From RGIG8748 sp045544515 (lineage in GTDB: Bacteria; Bacillota; Clostridia; UMGS1810): a stretch of DNA of 64,000 bases. Below are positions 1-7,662 of this stretch, piece after piece (position 1 is the first letter of the stretch; the number at the start of each line of letters is the position of its first letter). Position numbers and translations under genes: made by a program. The notes beneath the pieces were generated by a model, which was not told the origin of the DNA, searched no databases, and saw only the letters and a program-made list of their open reading frames with translations. The DNA lies in the NCBI GenBank assembly GCA_045544515.1, contig JAZPZD010000019.1, positions 160,947 through 224,946 of the forward strand, in the 5' to 3' direction.

Positions 1-1
1 A

Positions 2-670
2 AAGCTTCTTGTTCTTTCGTACCCCAACAACCCCACCGGTGCAATAATGGAAAAGGAAGACCTCCAAAAAATTGCCGAGGTTGTAAAAGAAAAGAACATA
101 ATGGTTCTCTCCGACGAAATATACGCAGAACTTACATACAAGGGAAAACACTGTTCTATTGCATCTCTTCCTGATATGAAAGAGCGTACCATTGTTGTAA
201 ACGGATTTTCCAAAGCTTTTGCAATGACAGGTTGGCGTCTTGGCTTTGTAATGGCTCCCGCGGTTCTTACAAAACAGCTTACAAAAGTGCACCAGTATGC
301 AATAATGAGCTCACCCACCACCAGCCAGTATGCCGCAATAGAAGCTCTTAAAAACGGCGAAGAAGCTGTAAAATCGATGGTTTGTGAATATGACGACAGA
401 AGAAAAATAATAACCGATGCTTTTAATCAGATGGGTTATACTTGTTTCTCTCCACTCGGTGCTTTTTATATATTTCCTTGCATTAAATCATCAGGTCTTA
501 CAAGTGAGGAATTTTGCGAAAGACTTTTGAGAGAGCAAAAGGTGGCACTCGTTCCCGGAACTGCTTTTGGCGAAAGCGGCGAGGGATTTGTGCGAGTATC
601 GTATGCTTACAGCGTAAAGCAAATTACCGAAGCTACCGAAAGAATAGCAAAATTTTCCAAATCACTATAA
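2..670 (+). CDS. Pyridoxal-phosphate aminotransferase class I/II, 5' end outside window
   Basis: This is the C-terminal part (about 222 residues) of a fold-type I PLP aminotransferase of the aspartate/aromatic type. The reading frame is open from base 2, so the start lies outside the window. It begins at the conserved YPNNPTG segment that contacts substrate and PLP. LSDEIYAEL supplies the Asp and Tyr that bind the cofactor, and the lysine in SKAFAMTGWRLGF is the Schiff-base lysine. FVRVSYA near the end carries the arginine that binds the substrate carboxylate. The next gene starts 15 bases downstream, so it is probably cotranscribed with trmL. Which amino acid it acts on cannot be told from this part. 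Confidence 0.92.
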   Translation, partial: KLLVLSYPNNPTGAIMEKEDLQKIAEVVKEKNIMVLSDEIYAELTYKGKHCSIASLPDMKERTIVVNGFSKAFAMTGWRLGFVMAPAVLTKQLTKVHQYAIMSSPTTSQYAAIEALKNGEEAVKSMVCEYDDRRKIITDAFNQMGYTCFSPLGAFYIFPCIKSSGLTSEEFCERLLREQKVALVPGTAFGESGEGFVRVSYAYSVKQITEATERIAKFSKSL

Positions 671-685
671 AAGGAATAGTTTAAA

Positions 686-1180
686 ATGAGTTTTAACATA
701 GTAATGATAGAACCCGAAATACCCCAAAACACAGGAAATGTTGCAAGAACCTGTGCAGTTACAGGTGCGAGACTGCATCTTGTGGGTCCGATGGGTTTTG
801 AAATCGACGACAAAAAGTTAAAAAGAGCCGGTCTTGACTACTGGCACAGCCTGGATATTACAATGTATCAGAGCACAGAGGAATTTTTTAGCAAAAACAA
901 GGGCGGAAACTTTTATTTTGCATCCACCAAAAGTCTCAACCGTTATTGTGATGTTAAATTCAAAGACGGCGACTATATTCTATTTGGCAAAGAAACAAAA
1001 GGTCTTGACGAAAAGCTTCTTAAGGAAAACAAAGAAAAGTGCATAAGAATTCCTATGGGCAACGGTCAGAGAAGTCTTAATCTTTCCAACTCCGTAGCCA
1101 TAATAATATACGAAGCATTAAGGCAAAACGACTTTTTTGATTTGGAAACCCAGGGTGCTCTTACACAGTTTGACTGGTAA
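686..1180 (+). CDS. trmL: tRNA (cytidine/uridine-34 2'-O)-methyltransferase TrmL
   Basis: A 164-residue SPOUT-class methyltransferase, full length for TrmL/YibK. The family 2'-O-methylates the wobble base of certain leucine tRNAs using S-adenosylmethionine. The N-terminal segment with EPEIPQNTGNVARTC, the middle LFGKETKGL and the C-terminal IPMGNGQRSLNLSNSVAI are the three SPOUT motifs that make the trefoil knot and SAM site. No extra N-terminal RNA-binding domain is present, as expected for TrmL and unlike larger SpoU proteins. An AAAGGAATAG ribosome binding site precedes the ATG. It sits between an aminotransferase and a DegV gene in the same direction. Confidence 0.95.
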   Translation: MSFNIVMIEPEIPQNTGNVARTCAVTGARLHLVGPMGFEIDDKKLKRAGLDYWHSLDITMYQSTEEFFSKNKGGNFYFASTKSLNRYCDVKFKDGDYILFGKETKGLDEKLLKENKEKCIRIPMGNGQRSLNLSNSVAIIIYEALRQNDFFDLETQGALTQFDW

Positions 1181-1204
1181 CTCTTTTATGAAAGGAAATA
1201 TAAA

Positions 1205-2065
1205 ATGAAACCTATAAAAATCATTACAGACACCGCATCTGATATTTCTTTGGAAACCGCCGAGAAATACGGCATACACTTAATACCTATAAATCTTACC
1301 ATTGAGGGAAATCAATACAAGGACAGGTTTGACATTACACCTGTTGAATTTTTAGAAAACCTCCCCAAATATTCCGATATTCCAAAAACTGCACAGATAA
1401 CTGTTGTAGAATATATGGACGAATACAAAAAATTTGCAGATGATTATTCTATTATACACATAACCATTTCGAGTAATGCCAGCGGTACCAATCAAAGTGC
1501 TCATATGGCAGTGAATGAACTCAAAGAAGACAATCCCGACATTGATATAACTATTGTTGACTCTATGAGCTTTTCCTATGGTTACGGTCTTTATATTCTG
1601 GAAGCTGCACAAATGGCAGCAGACGGTAAGTCAAAGGAAGAAATTGTAGAAACGCTGGAAGATAGATTTAAAAATGTAAGGATCTATTTTGCGACAGATA
1701 CTCTGGAATACTTACAAAAAGGCGGAAGAATAAGCGCTACCTCCAAGGTGATTGCTGATGTGCTCGATATCTCTCCTATTCTTACCATAGAAGACGGTCT
1801 TGTTGTAAGTAAGTCAAAGGTACGCGGAAAGAAAAAGCTCCCCGCAAAAATTACTGATATGATTGCAGAAACCATTGACAAAGAAAAAACGCACAAAATC
1901 GCAATCATGCACGCAAATGATATCGAAATTTCGGAAAAGGTGAAAACTTTTTTAATTGAAAAAACAGGCATAGAGGACTACGAAATCGAAATCCTGGGTC
2001 CCACAATCGGTATCCATGCAGGCCCCGGTGCCTGGGGTGTGATATATCAGGAAAAGAAACTGTAA
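1205..2065 (+). CDS. DegV family fatty-acid-binding protein
   Basis: A 286-residue DegV/FakB-type protein. The family binds a single fatty acid between two domains, and FakB members present it to FakA kinase; no fakA is visible here, so the partner is unknown. Family marks are IITDTASDIS at the N-terminus, a segment ISSNASGTNQSA that binds the carboxylate end, FATDTLEYLQKGGRIS in the middle, and IGIHAGPGAWGV at the C-terminus. AAAGGAAATATAAA precedes the ATG. It is the last gene of the first plus-strand cluster; a gap of about 130 bases then separates it from pgk. Confidence 0.93.
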   Translation: MKPIKIITDTASDISLETAEKYGIHLIPINLTIEGNQYKDRFDITPVEFLENLPKYSDIPKTAQITVVEYMDEYKKFADDYSIIHITISSNASGTNQSAHMAVNELKEDNPDIDITIVDSMSFSYGYGLYILEAAQMAADGKSKEEIVETLEDRFKNVRIYFATDTLEYLQKGGRISATSKVIADVLDISPILTIEDGLVVSKSKVRGKKKLPAKITDMIAETIDKEKTHKIAIMHANDIEISEKVKTFLIEKTGIEDYEIEILGPTIGIHAGPGAWGVIYQEKKL

Positions 2066-2127
2066 TTTTTTACAAAACAGTCATACTTTTTTGATATATA
2101 GTTATACAGTCAGCAGATTTTTATAAA

Positions 2128-2150
2128 TTTGGCTTGAAAATATTGCCAAA
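2128..2150. promoter_or_regulatory. Inverted repeat upstream of pgk, possible operator
   Basis: TTTGGC and GCCAAA form 6-base arms around an 11-base centre, 48 bases before the pgk start and next to AT-rich sequence containing possible promoter elements (TTGAAA at 2134, TATAAA at 2155, spacing only 15). It could be a binding site for a regulator of the glycolytic operon. The arms are short, so this is a weak call. Confidence 0.25.
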
Positions 2151-2197
2151 ATAATATAAAATGTTATCATATTATTAATTTTTTTGAGGTGAATCAA

Positions 2198-3391
2198 ATG
2201 AACAAAAAATCTATTGAAGACATCCAGGTAAACGGCAAAAAAGTCCTCGTTAGATGCGACTTTAATGTTCCCTTGGATGAAAACAGAAACATCACAGACG
2301 AAACAAGAATCGACGGAGCACTCCCCACTATCAAATATCTCATCGAAAACGATGCAAAGGTTATTCTCTGCTCACACATGGGAAAACCCAAGGGAGAACC
2401 CAAACCTGAGCTTTCTTTGGCACCTGTAGCAAAGAAACTCTCCGAAAAGCTCGGCAAGGATGTTATCTTTGCAGCTGACGACAATGTTGTAGGCGAAAAC
2501 GCAAAAAATGCTGTTGCTAACATGAATAACGGCGATGTTGTACTTCTTGAAAACACAAGATACAGAATAGAAGAAACCAAAAATGTTGATACATTCAGCG
2601 AAGAGCTTGCATCTTTGGCAGATGTATTTGTAAACGATGCTTTTGGTACTGCACACAGAGCACACTGCTCCAATGTTGGCGTTACCAAGTATTTAGATAC
2701 TGCTGCTTGCGGTTATCTTATCGAAAAAGAAATCGAATTTTTAGGAAATGCTGTTAACAACCCCGTAAGACCTTGCGTAGCTATCCTCGGCGGTTCCAAG
2801 GTTTCCTCCAAGATTTCTGTTATCAACAACCTTTTGGAAAAGGTTGATACACTCATTATCGGCGGCGGTATGGCTTACACATTTATGAAAGCTCTCGGCG
2901 AAGAAGTTGGTAATTCTCTTCTTGAAGCTGACTACCTCGACTATGCAAAAGAAATGATGGAAAAAGCTAAAGACAAGGGTGTTAATCTCTTAATCCCTGT
3001 TGATACCGTTGTAGCACAGGAATTCTCCAACGATGCCCCCCACAAGACAGTTGGCAGAGGCGAAATTGAAGCAGGTTGGGAAGGTCTTGACATTGGCGAA
3101 AAGACAATTGAGCTCTACTCCAATGCTATCAAAGATGCAAAGACAGTTGTATGGAACGGACCTATGGGCGTATTTGAAATGCCTACATTTGCTAAAGGTA
3201 CCAACGCTATTGCAAAGGTTCTCTCCGAAATCGATGCTACTACAATCATCGGCGGCGGTGACAGTGTTGCTGCTGTTAACCAGGCAGGTCTTGGCGACAA
3301 GATGAGCCACATCTCTACTGGCGGCGGTGCATCTCTTGAGTTTTTAGAGGGCAAAGATCTCCCCGGTATCGTTGCATTAAACGACAAATAA
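2198..3391 (+). CDS. pgk: Phosphoglycerate kinase
   Basis: A 397-residue phosphoglycerate kinase of normal length, which makes ATP from 1,3-bisphosphoglycerate in lower glycolysis. RCDFNVPLD and the segment with FGTAHRAHCSN give the substrate arginines and histidines of the N-domain. LGGSKVSSKI and GGGDSVAAV are the nucleotide-binding loops of the C-domain. An in-frame GTG at 2189 is part of the GAGGTGA ribosome binding site, so the ATG at 2198 is chosen. It leads a pgk-tpiA-gpmI cluster; gap and eno, often found with these genes, are not next to it here. Confidence 0.98.
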   Translation: MNKKSIEDIQVNGKKVLVRCDFNVPLDENRNITDETRIDGALPTIKYLIENDAKVILCSHMGKPKGEPKPELSLAPVAKKLSEKLGKDVIFAADDNVVGENAKNAVANMNNGDVVLLENTRYRIEETKNVDTFSEELASLADVFVNDAFGTAHRAHCSNVGVTKYLDTAACGYLIEKEIEFLGNAVNNPVRPCVAILGGSKVSSKISVINNLLEKVDTLIIGGGMAYTFMKALGEEVGNSLLEADYLDYAKEMMEKAKDKGVNLLIPVDTVVAQEFSNDAPHKTVGRGEIEAGWEGLDIGEKTIELYSNAIKDAKTVVWNGPMGVFEMPTFAKGTNAIAKVLSEIDATTIIGGGDSVAAVNQAGLGDKMSHISTGGGASLEFLEGKDLPGIVALNDK

Positions 3392-3406
3392 TTAAATAAA
3401 CATATT

Positions 3407-3427
3407 CGGGGGAGAGACTCTCCCCCG
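3407..3427 (+). terminator. GC-rich hairpin between pgk and tpiA
   Basis: CGGGGGAGAG and CTCTCCCCCG form a near-perfect palindrome (about 9 pairs around a 3-base loop), followed by only three T. It lies between pgk and tpiA, so it may act as a partial terminator or an RNA-stabilising element that sets relative expression inside the glycolytic operon. Confidence 0.55.
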
Positions 3428-3463
3428 TTTGTATGATTAAATAACGAAAGGATTTAGATTATT

Positions 3464-4210
3464 ATGAGAAAAACAGTAGTTGCAGGAAACTGGAAAATGA
3501 ACAAAACACCTGCCCAGACAACAGAGCTTATAAACGAACTTAAGCCTCTTGTTGCAGGCTCTGATAACAAATGTATCGTTTGTGTACCCTACACAAACCT
3601 CGCAAACGCTTTGGAAGCTGTTAAGGGCAGCGAAATCGAAGTTGGTGCTCAGAATATGTATTTTGAAGAAAGCGGTGCTTACACAGGCGAAATCGCTCCC
3701 TCAATGCTTACAGAAATGGGTGTTAAGTATGTAATCATCGGTCACTCCGAAAGAAGACAGTACTTTAACGAAACTGACGAAACTGTTAACAAAAAGGTTT
3801 TAAAAGCATTCGAACACAACCTTATCCCGATTATCTGTGTGGGTGAATCTCTTGAACAGAGAGAACAGGGTATCACATTTGAACTCGTTAGCCTCCAGAC
3901 AAAGATTGCTCTTCTCGGACTTGATGCTGACCAGGTTAAAAAGTGCATAATCGCATACGAACCAATCTGGGCTATCGGCACAGGCAAAACTGCTACAAGC
4001 GAACAGGCTCAGGAAGTTTGTGCAAAAATCAGAGAAACAGTTGCATCCGTTTATGGAAATGATGCTGCAGACGAAGTAATCATCCAGTACGGCGGAAGTG
4101 TAAATGCAGGCAACTCCAAGGAACTCTTTGCAAAGAGCGATATCGACGGCGGTTTGGTTGGCGGTGCAAGCCTCAAAGCAAACGACTTCTCTGTAATTGT
4201 AAACAGCTAA
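3464..4210 (+). CDS. tpiA: Triosephosphate isomerase
   Basis: A 248-residue TIM-barrel enzyme that interconverts dihydroxyacetone phosphate and glyceraldehyde 3-phosphate. GNWKMNKT holds the catalytic lysine, IIGHSERR the electrophilic histidine, YEPIWAIGTGK the catalytic glutamate with loop 6, and IQYGGSVN the phosphate-binding segment. An AAAGGATTTAG ribosome binding site precedes the ATG. It lies 72 bases after pgk, with a hairpin between them, and 20 bases before gpmI. Confidence 0.98.
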   Translation: MRKTVVAGNWKMNKTPAQTTELINELKPLVAGSDNKCIVCVPYTNLANALEAVKGSEIEVGAQNMYFEESGAYTGEIAPSMLTEMGVKYVIIGHSERRQYFNETDETVNKKVLKAFEHNLIPIICVGESLEQREQGITFELVSLQTKIALLGLDADQVKKCIIAYEPIWAIGTGKTATSEQAQEVCAKIRETVASVYGNDAADEVIIQYGGSVNAGNSKELFAKSDIDGGLVGGASLKANDFSVIVNS

Positions 4211-4230
4211 TTTGAAAGGATTGAATTACA

Positions 4231-5760
4231 ATGACCAAGAAACCTGTAGTTTTAGCCATTCTTGACGGCTACGGTTTAAGCGATGCTAAAGAGGGCAATG
4301 CAGTATTTAGTGCAAATACCCCCAATCTTGACAGATTAACAAGTGCCTACCCCACTACCACAATCCACGCAAGCGGTATGGATGTGGGTCTGCCCGACGG
4401 ACAGATGGGCAACTCCGAGGTTGGTCACACCAACATCGGTGCAGGCAGAATTGTCTATCAGGAGCTTACAAGAATTACCAAGGCTATTTCCGATGGTGAC
4501 TTTTTTACTAATGAAGAATTTCTTAATGCTTGCAAAAACTGCAAGGATAATGACACATCTCTTCATATAATGGGTCTACTTTCAAACGGCGGTGTACACA
4601 GCCATATAGACCACATTACTGCTTTGGCGGAGCTTGCAAAAAAACAAGGCCTTACCAAAGTATATCTACACTGCTTTTTAGACGGCAGAGATGTATCCCC
4701 CACCAGCGGTGCAGACTTTATATCTGACCTATACAAAGCACTAAACGAAATCGGTGTAGGCAAAATTGCAACCGTAAGCGGAAGATACTACGCTATGGAC
4801 AGAGATAACCGTTGGGAGCGTGTTTCCAAGGCATATGATGCACTTGTAAACGGAATTGGTGAAAAATGCACCTGCCCCTACGACGCTGTAAAAGAATCAT
4901 ACGAAAAGGAAATAACAGACGAATTTGTTGTTCCTACAGTTGTTCTTACAGACGGAAAGCCCACAGGCACAATAAAAGAAAACGACAGCATAGTGTTTGC
5001 TAACTTCCGTCCCGACCGTGCAAGAGAGATAACAAGAACTCTGGTAGACCCAGACTTTGACGGTTTTGAAAGAAAGTATTTTGACACATATTATGTAACT
5101 ATGACACAGTATGATGCCAATATGCCAAATGTTCATGTAGCATTCAGACCCCAGACACTTGTAAACACTCTCGGTGAATATGTGTCTGCAAGAGGGTTAA
5201 AGCAGCTTAGAATTGCCGAAACAGAAAAATATGCACATGTTACATTTTTCTTTAACGGCGGTGTCGAAAAGGTATCCGAGGGCGAAGACAGAATTCTCGT
5301 TGCATCTCCCAAGGTTGCAACCTATGATATGCAACCCGAAATGAGTGCATACGAAGTAACAGACAAGCTGATGGAAGCTCTTGATACCAACAAATATGAC
5401 CTTGTTATATTAAACTATGCAAACTGTGATATGGTTGGTCATACCGGTGTTATGGAAGCTGCAGTTAAAGCTGTTGAAGCTGTTGACACCTGCATCGGCA
5501 AGGTTGCAGACAAGGTTATTTCTATGGGCGGTGCTATCCTTATTACCGCAGACCACGGAAATGCCGAGCAGATGTTAGACCCTGTTGATAATAGTGTGTT
5601 TACTGCACACTCTACCAACATCGTTCCTCTCATCGCTGCGGGCATAGGCGATGTCAAGCTCTCCGAGGGCAGACTTGCCGACCTGGCTCCTACTCTTATA
5701 GAAATTATGGAGCTTGATATTCCGAGCGAAATGACAGGAAAAAGCCTTATAATAAAATAA
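4231..5760 (+). CDS. gpmI: 2,3-bisphosphoglycerate-independent phosphoglycerate mutase
   Basis: A 509-residue manganese-dependent mutase of the alkaline phosphatase superfamily that converts 3- to 2-phosphoglycerate. LAILDGYGLS gives the first metal aspartate, MGNSEVGHTNIGAGR the serine that is transiently phosphorylated, and TADHGNAEQM the metal-binding Asp-His near the C-terminus. FLDGRDVSPTS and NFRPDRAREITR are substrate-binding segments. The length is typical. GAAAGGATTGAATTACA precedes the ATG. It is the last gene of the glycolytic cluster and is followed by a hairpin. Confidence 0.98.
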   Translation: MTKKPVVLAILDGYGLSDAKEGNAVFSANTPNLDRLTSAYPTTTIHASGMDVGLPDGQMGNSEVGHTNIGAGRIVYQELTRITKAISDGDFFTNEEFLNACKNCKDNDTSLHIMGLLSNGGVHSHIDHITALAELAKKQGLTKVYLHCFLDGRDVSPTSGADFISDLYKALNEIGVGKIATVSGRYYAMDRDNRWERVSKAYDALVNGIGEKCTCPYDAVKESYEKEITDEFVVPTVVLTDGKPTGTIKENDSIVFANFRPDRAREITRTLVDPDFDGFERKYFDTYYVTMTQYDANMPNVHVAFRPQTLVNTLGEYVSARGLKQLRIAETEKYAHVTFFFNGGVEKVSEGEDRILVASPKVATYDMQPEMSAYEVTDKLMEALDTNKYDLVILNYANCDMVGHTGVMEAAVKAVEAVDTCIGKVADKVISMGGAILITADHGNAEQMLDPVDNSVFTAHSTNIVPLIAAGIGDVKLSEGRLADLAPTLIEIMELDIPSEMTGKSLIIK

Positions 5761-5769
5761 CAAAAAAAT

Positions 5770-5791
5770 CGGGAGCCTGAAAAGGCTCCCG
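5770..5791 (+). terminator. Hairpin after gpmI
   Basis: CGGGAGCCT and AGGCTCCCG pair perfectly around a GAAA loop. The stretch after it on the plus strand is not T-rich (TTAAAATG), but an A-run precedes it, so it would be a good terminator on the minus strand and a weaker one on the plus strand. The next gene starts 24 bases later. Confidence 0.6.
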
Positions 5792-5814
5792 TTAAAATGT
5801 AGGATGTTTTACAT

Positions 5815-6681
5815 ATGAAAAAATTCTCTGCTTTTTTTATCATATTATCGGGTATTCTTTGGGGATTAATGGGTGTTTTTTCTAAGGCTCTTAATTCTCT
5901 CGGCTTCAGTTCCGTTGAAGGCTCGGCAATAAGAATAGTTTTGTGTGCAGTTATACTTGTGGTTATAAATATCAAAAGTCTGAAAATAGATGCAAAAGAT
6001 ATCTGGAAGTTTATACTTATAGGAATTTTCAGCATACTTACAATGAGCACAACATACTTTGAGTCAATCCGCCTTTCGTCGCTTACGCTTGCATCAATTC
6101 TCCTGTATACTGCACCTGTTATGGTAACGGTTATGGCTGCCGTTTTTTACAAAGAAAGAATTACTGCAAAAAAACTGATATGTCTTTTCTGTGCTGTAAT
6201 GGGTATAGTGATGATATCAGGTCTTGATTCTTCATCAGAAATTACTCCATCAGGACTTTTTTACGGCCTTATGTCCGCGTTTTCCTATGCATTGTACAGC
6301 ATAATCGGAAAACTGATACTAAAAAAGTATCCGCCAAACACTGTATCTACATATGCCTTTGTTTTTGCAGGGATAGGTGCAGCTATGCTATGCGATATTC
6401 CAAGCATATACGAAACTGTGTGTACGAGCCAAAATGTTTTATATACAATATGTGTTATGGTGGGCTGTGCTCTTGTTACGGCTGCAATTCCATACACATT
6501 GTATACTCTCGGCCTTAAATATACCCCCGCATCTACAGCATCAATTCTGGCTTGTGTAGAGCCTCTTACCGCATCGGTAATAGGAATTGCGTTTTTTGGC
6601 GACAGTCTTGGGGCAGTATCGTTATTTGGCATTAGTCTTATATTTATATCAGTTGGCGTACTGTCCGTATCAAAAAAATGA
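5815..6681 (+). CDS. EamA/DMT superfamily transporter
   Basis: A 288-residue membrane protein with about ten hydrophobic segments arranged as two tandem EamA (DUF6) halves, the usual plan of drug/metabolite exporters. The first half starts with a segment containing LSGILWGLMGVFSKALN, the second with SGLFYGLMSAFSYALYSIIGK. The substrate cannot be read from the sequence. An AGGATG sequence precedes the ATG. It follows the gpmI hairpin and ends inside a bidirectional terminator, so it may be its own unit. Confidence 0.9.
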   Translation: MKKFSAFFIILSGILWGLMGVFSKALNSLGFSSVEGSAIRIVLCAVILVVINIKSLKIDAKDIWKFILIGIFSILTMSTTYFESIRLSSLTLASILLYTAPVMVTVMAAVFYKERITAKKLICLFCAVMGIVMISGLDSSSEITPSGLFYGLMSAFSYALYSIIGKLILKKYPPNTVSTYAFVFAGIGAAMLCDIPSIYETVCTSQNVLYTICVMVGCALVTAAIPYTLYTLGLKYTPASTASILACVEPLTASVIGIAFFGDSLGAVSLFGISLIFISVGVLSVSKK

Positions 6682-6707
6682 TATGTTAAAGTATATTAAC
6701 ATATCAT
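6678..6707. terminator. Bidirectional terminator between convergent genes
   Basis: A perfect 12-pair stem (ATGATATGTTAA with its complement) around a 6-base loop. It overlaps the stop codon of the EamA gene and is followed by TTTTTGTTT on the plus strand and preceded by an A-run, so it can serve both this gene and the convergent gene at 6714. Confidence 0.8.
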
Positions 6708-6713
6708 TTTTGT

Positions 6714-7163
6714 TTACATTTCTTCAATTACTTTCTGCATTATTTCTGCAGCATCATATACCAGCTCTGCACAAGGGCGTTTTTTATAGAATTCGCTGTT
6801 TCTTTCTGTTGGAATATGATTGTCTTTTTCTATTCCTGTAAGTACTTTGCATACTATTGAACCGTTTCTTTCTTCAAAATCCTTTGCAAGCTTTTGTATC
6901 AGGGCATAGTGGTCAGCTTTTTTGTTGTTATCCGTAGGTGAAATATAGCCGTATTTTAAACCTGCAACTATGCACATTCCGCTTACCGCACCGCATATTT
7001 CACGGAGTCTGCCTACTCCACCGCCAAAAGACGAAGACAGTGCAAGTGCTGTTTCTTTGTCAATATCAATTTCATCTAAAAAAGCCAACACAACCGCCTG
7101 ACAGCAGTTGTAGCCGTCTTTAAAGTATTTTTTGGCAAGATTTGCCTTATCATTTGTACTCAT
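6714..7163 (-). CDS. C_GCAxxG_C_C family protein
   Basis: A 149-residue protein of the family named for its spaced cysteine pattern C-GCAxxG-C-C. The pattern is seen as GYNCCQAV near the N-terminus, then GGGVGRLREICGAVSGMC in the middle, and further cysteines near KVLTGIE and RPCAELV. The family is thought to be redox-active or cofactor-binding, but no reaction is established. A GTG at 7172 is in frame, but GAGGGTGG at 7169-7176 fits the ATG at 7163 as start. It is a single gene, convergent with the exporter and divergent from the metal-resistance genes. Confidence 0.85.
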   Translation of the reverse strand: MSTNDKANLAKKYFKDGYNCCQAVVLAFLDEIDIDKETALALSSSFGGGVGRLREICGAVSGMCIVAGLKYGYISPTDNNKKADHYALIQKLAKDFEERNGSIVCKVLTGIEKDNHIPTERNSEFYKKRPCAELVYDAAEIMQKVIEEM

Positions 7164-7228
7164 AAAAACCACCCTCTTTTTCTATATATTAATAATACTA
7201 CTTTTAAACTGTTATGTCAATTTGTATG

Positions 7229-7257
7229 TTGACATTTTTTTCGTTGTGTTGTACAAT
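7229..7257 (+). promoter_or_regulatory. Sigma-A promoter of the metal-resistance operon
   Basis: TTGACA at 7229-7234 and TACAAT at 7252-7257 with a 17-base spacer, a near-consensus vegetative promoter. It ends one base before the palindromic operator, so a bound repressor would cover the transcription start. Confidence 0.85.
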
Positions 7258-7258
7258 A

Positions 7259-7280
7259 CATATGAACACTTGTTCATATG
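7259..7280. promoter_or_regulatory. ArsR/SmtB-type operator
   Basis: CATATGAACA and TGTTCATATG are perfect inverted arms separated by CT (one more pair on each side extends it). This is close to the 12-2-12 operators bound by zinc or cadmium sensors of the CadC/SmtB/CzrA group. It sits directly downstream of the promoter -10 box and 22 bases before the arsR start. Confidence 0.85.
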
Positions 7281-7301
7281 TTCTAATTAAGGAGCGATAG
7301 T

Positions 7302-7658
7302 ATGAGAAATTCCGAATGTAATCACAATCACAACGAAATAGAACTCATAAAGGAAATTGCCGCAAAGATGCCCACAGAAGAAAAAATGTCAAAGCTGGCG
7401 GAGTTTTTTAAGGCTTTTTCGGATTCGGGCAGGCTCAAAATAATTCAGTCCCTTGCTGAAAATGAGCTTTGTGTATGCGATATAGCCGACATTGTAAATA
7501 TGAGTCAGTCGGCAGTATCTCATCAGCTCAGGTATCTCAAAAACATAGATATCCTCACCTCACGCAGAGAGGGAAAATCTATCATATATTCTCTAAAAGA
7601 CACTCATATACTTCATATATACGGCGAGGGTCTTATTCATATAAACGAAAAGGAATGA
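7302..7658 (+). CDS. ArsR/SmtB-family metal-sensing repressor (CadC-like)
   Basis: A 118-residue winged-helix repressor. ELCVCDIADIVNMSQSAVSHQLRYLK is the DNA-binding helix-turn-helix region, and the ELCVCD cysteine pair is the alpha-3 metal site of CadC/SmtB sensors. The N-terminus is rich in histidine and cysteine (ECNHNHNE) and may complete the site; C-terminal histidines (DTHILHIYGEGLIHI) match the alpha-5 site of zinc sensors. In this family metal binding releases the operator. GGAGCGATAGT precedes the ATG. The ATPase gene starts 5 bases after the stop, so the repressor controls its own operon. Zinc or cadmium is more likely than arsenic. Confidence 0.92.
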   Translation: MRNSECNHNHNEIELIKEIAAKMPTEEKMSKLAEFFKAFSDSGRLKIIQSLAENELCVCDIADIVNMSQSAVSHQLRYLKNIDILTSRREGKSIIYSLKDTHILHIYGEGLIHINEKE

Positions 7659-7662
7659 TACA

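Noticed and set aside
2194..2688. Antisense frames of 97 to 164 codons in pgk, and similar ones in gpmI, addAB and the GH36-like gene
   Set aside because: Typical shadows of strongly coding genes; no site or family support.
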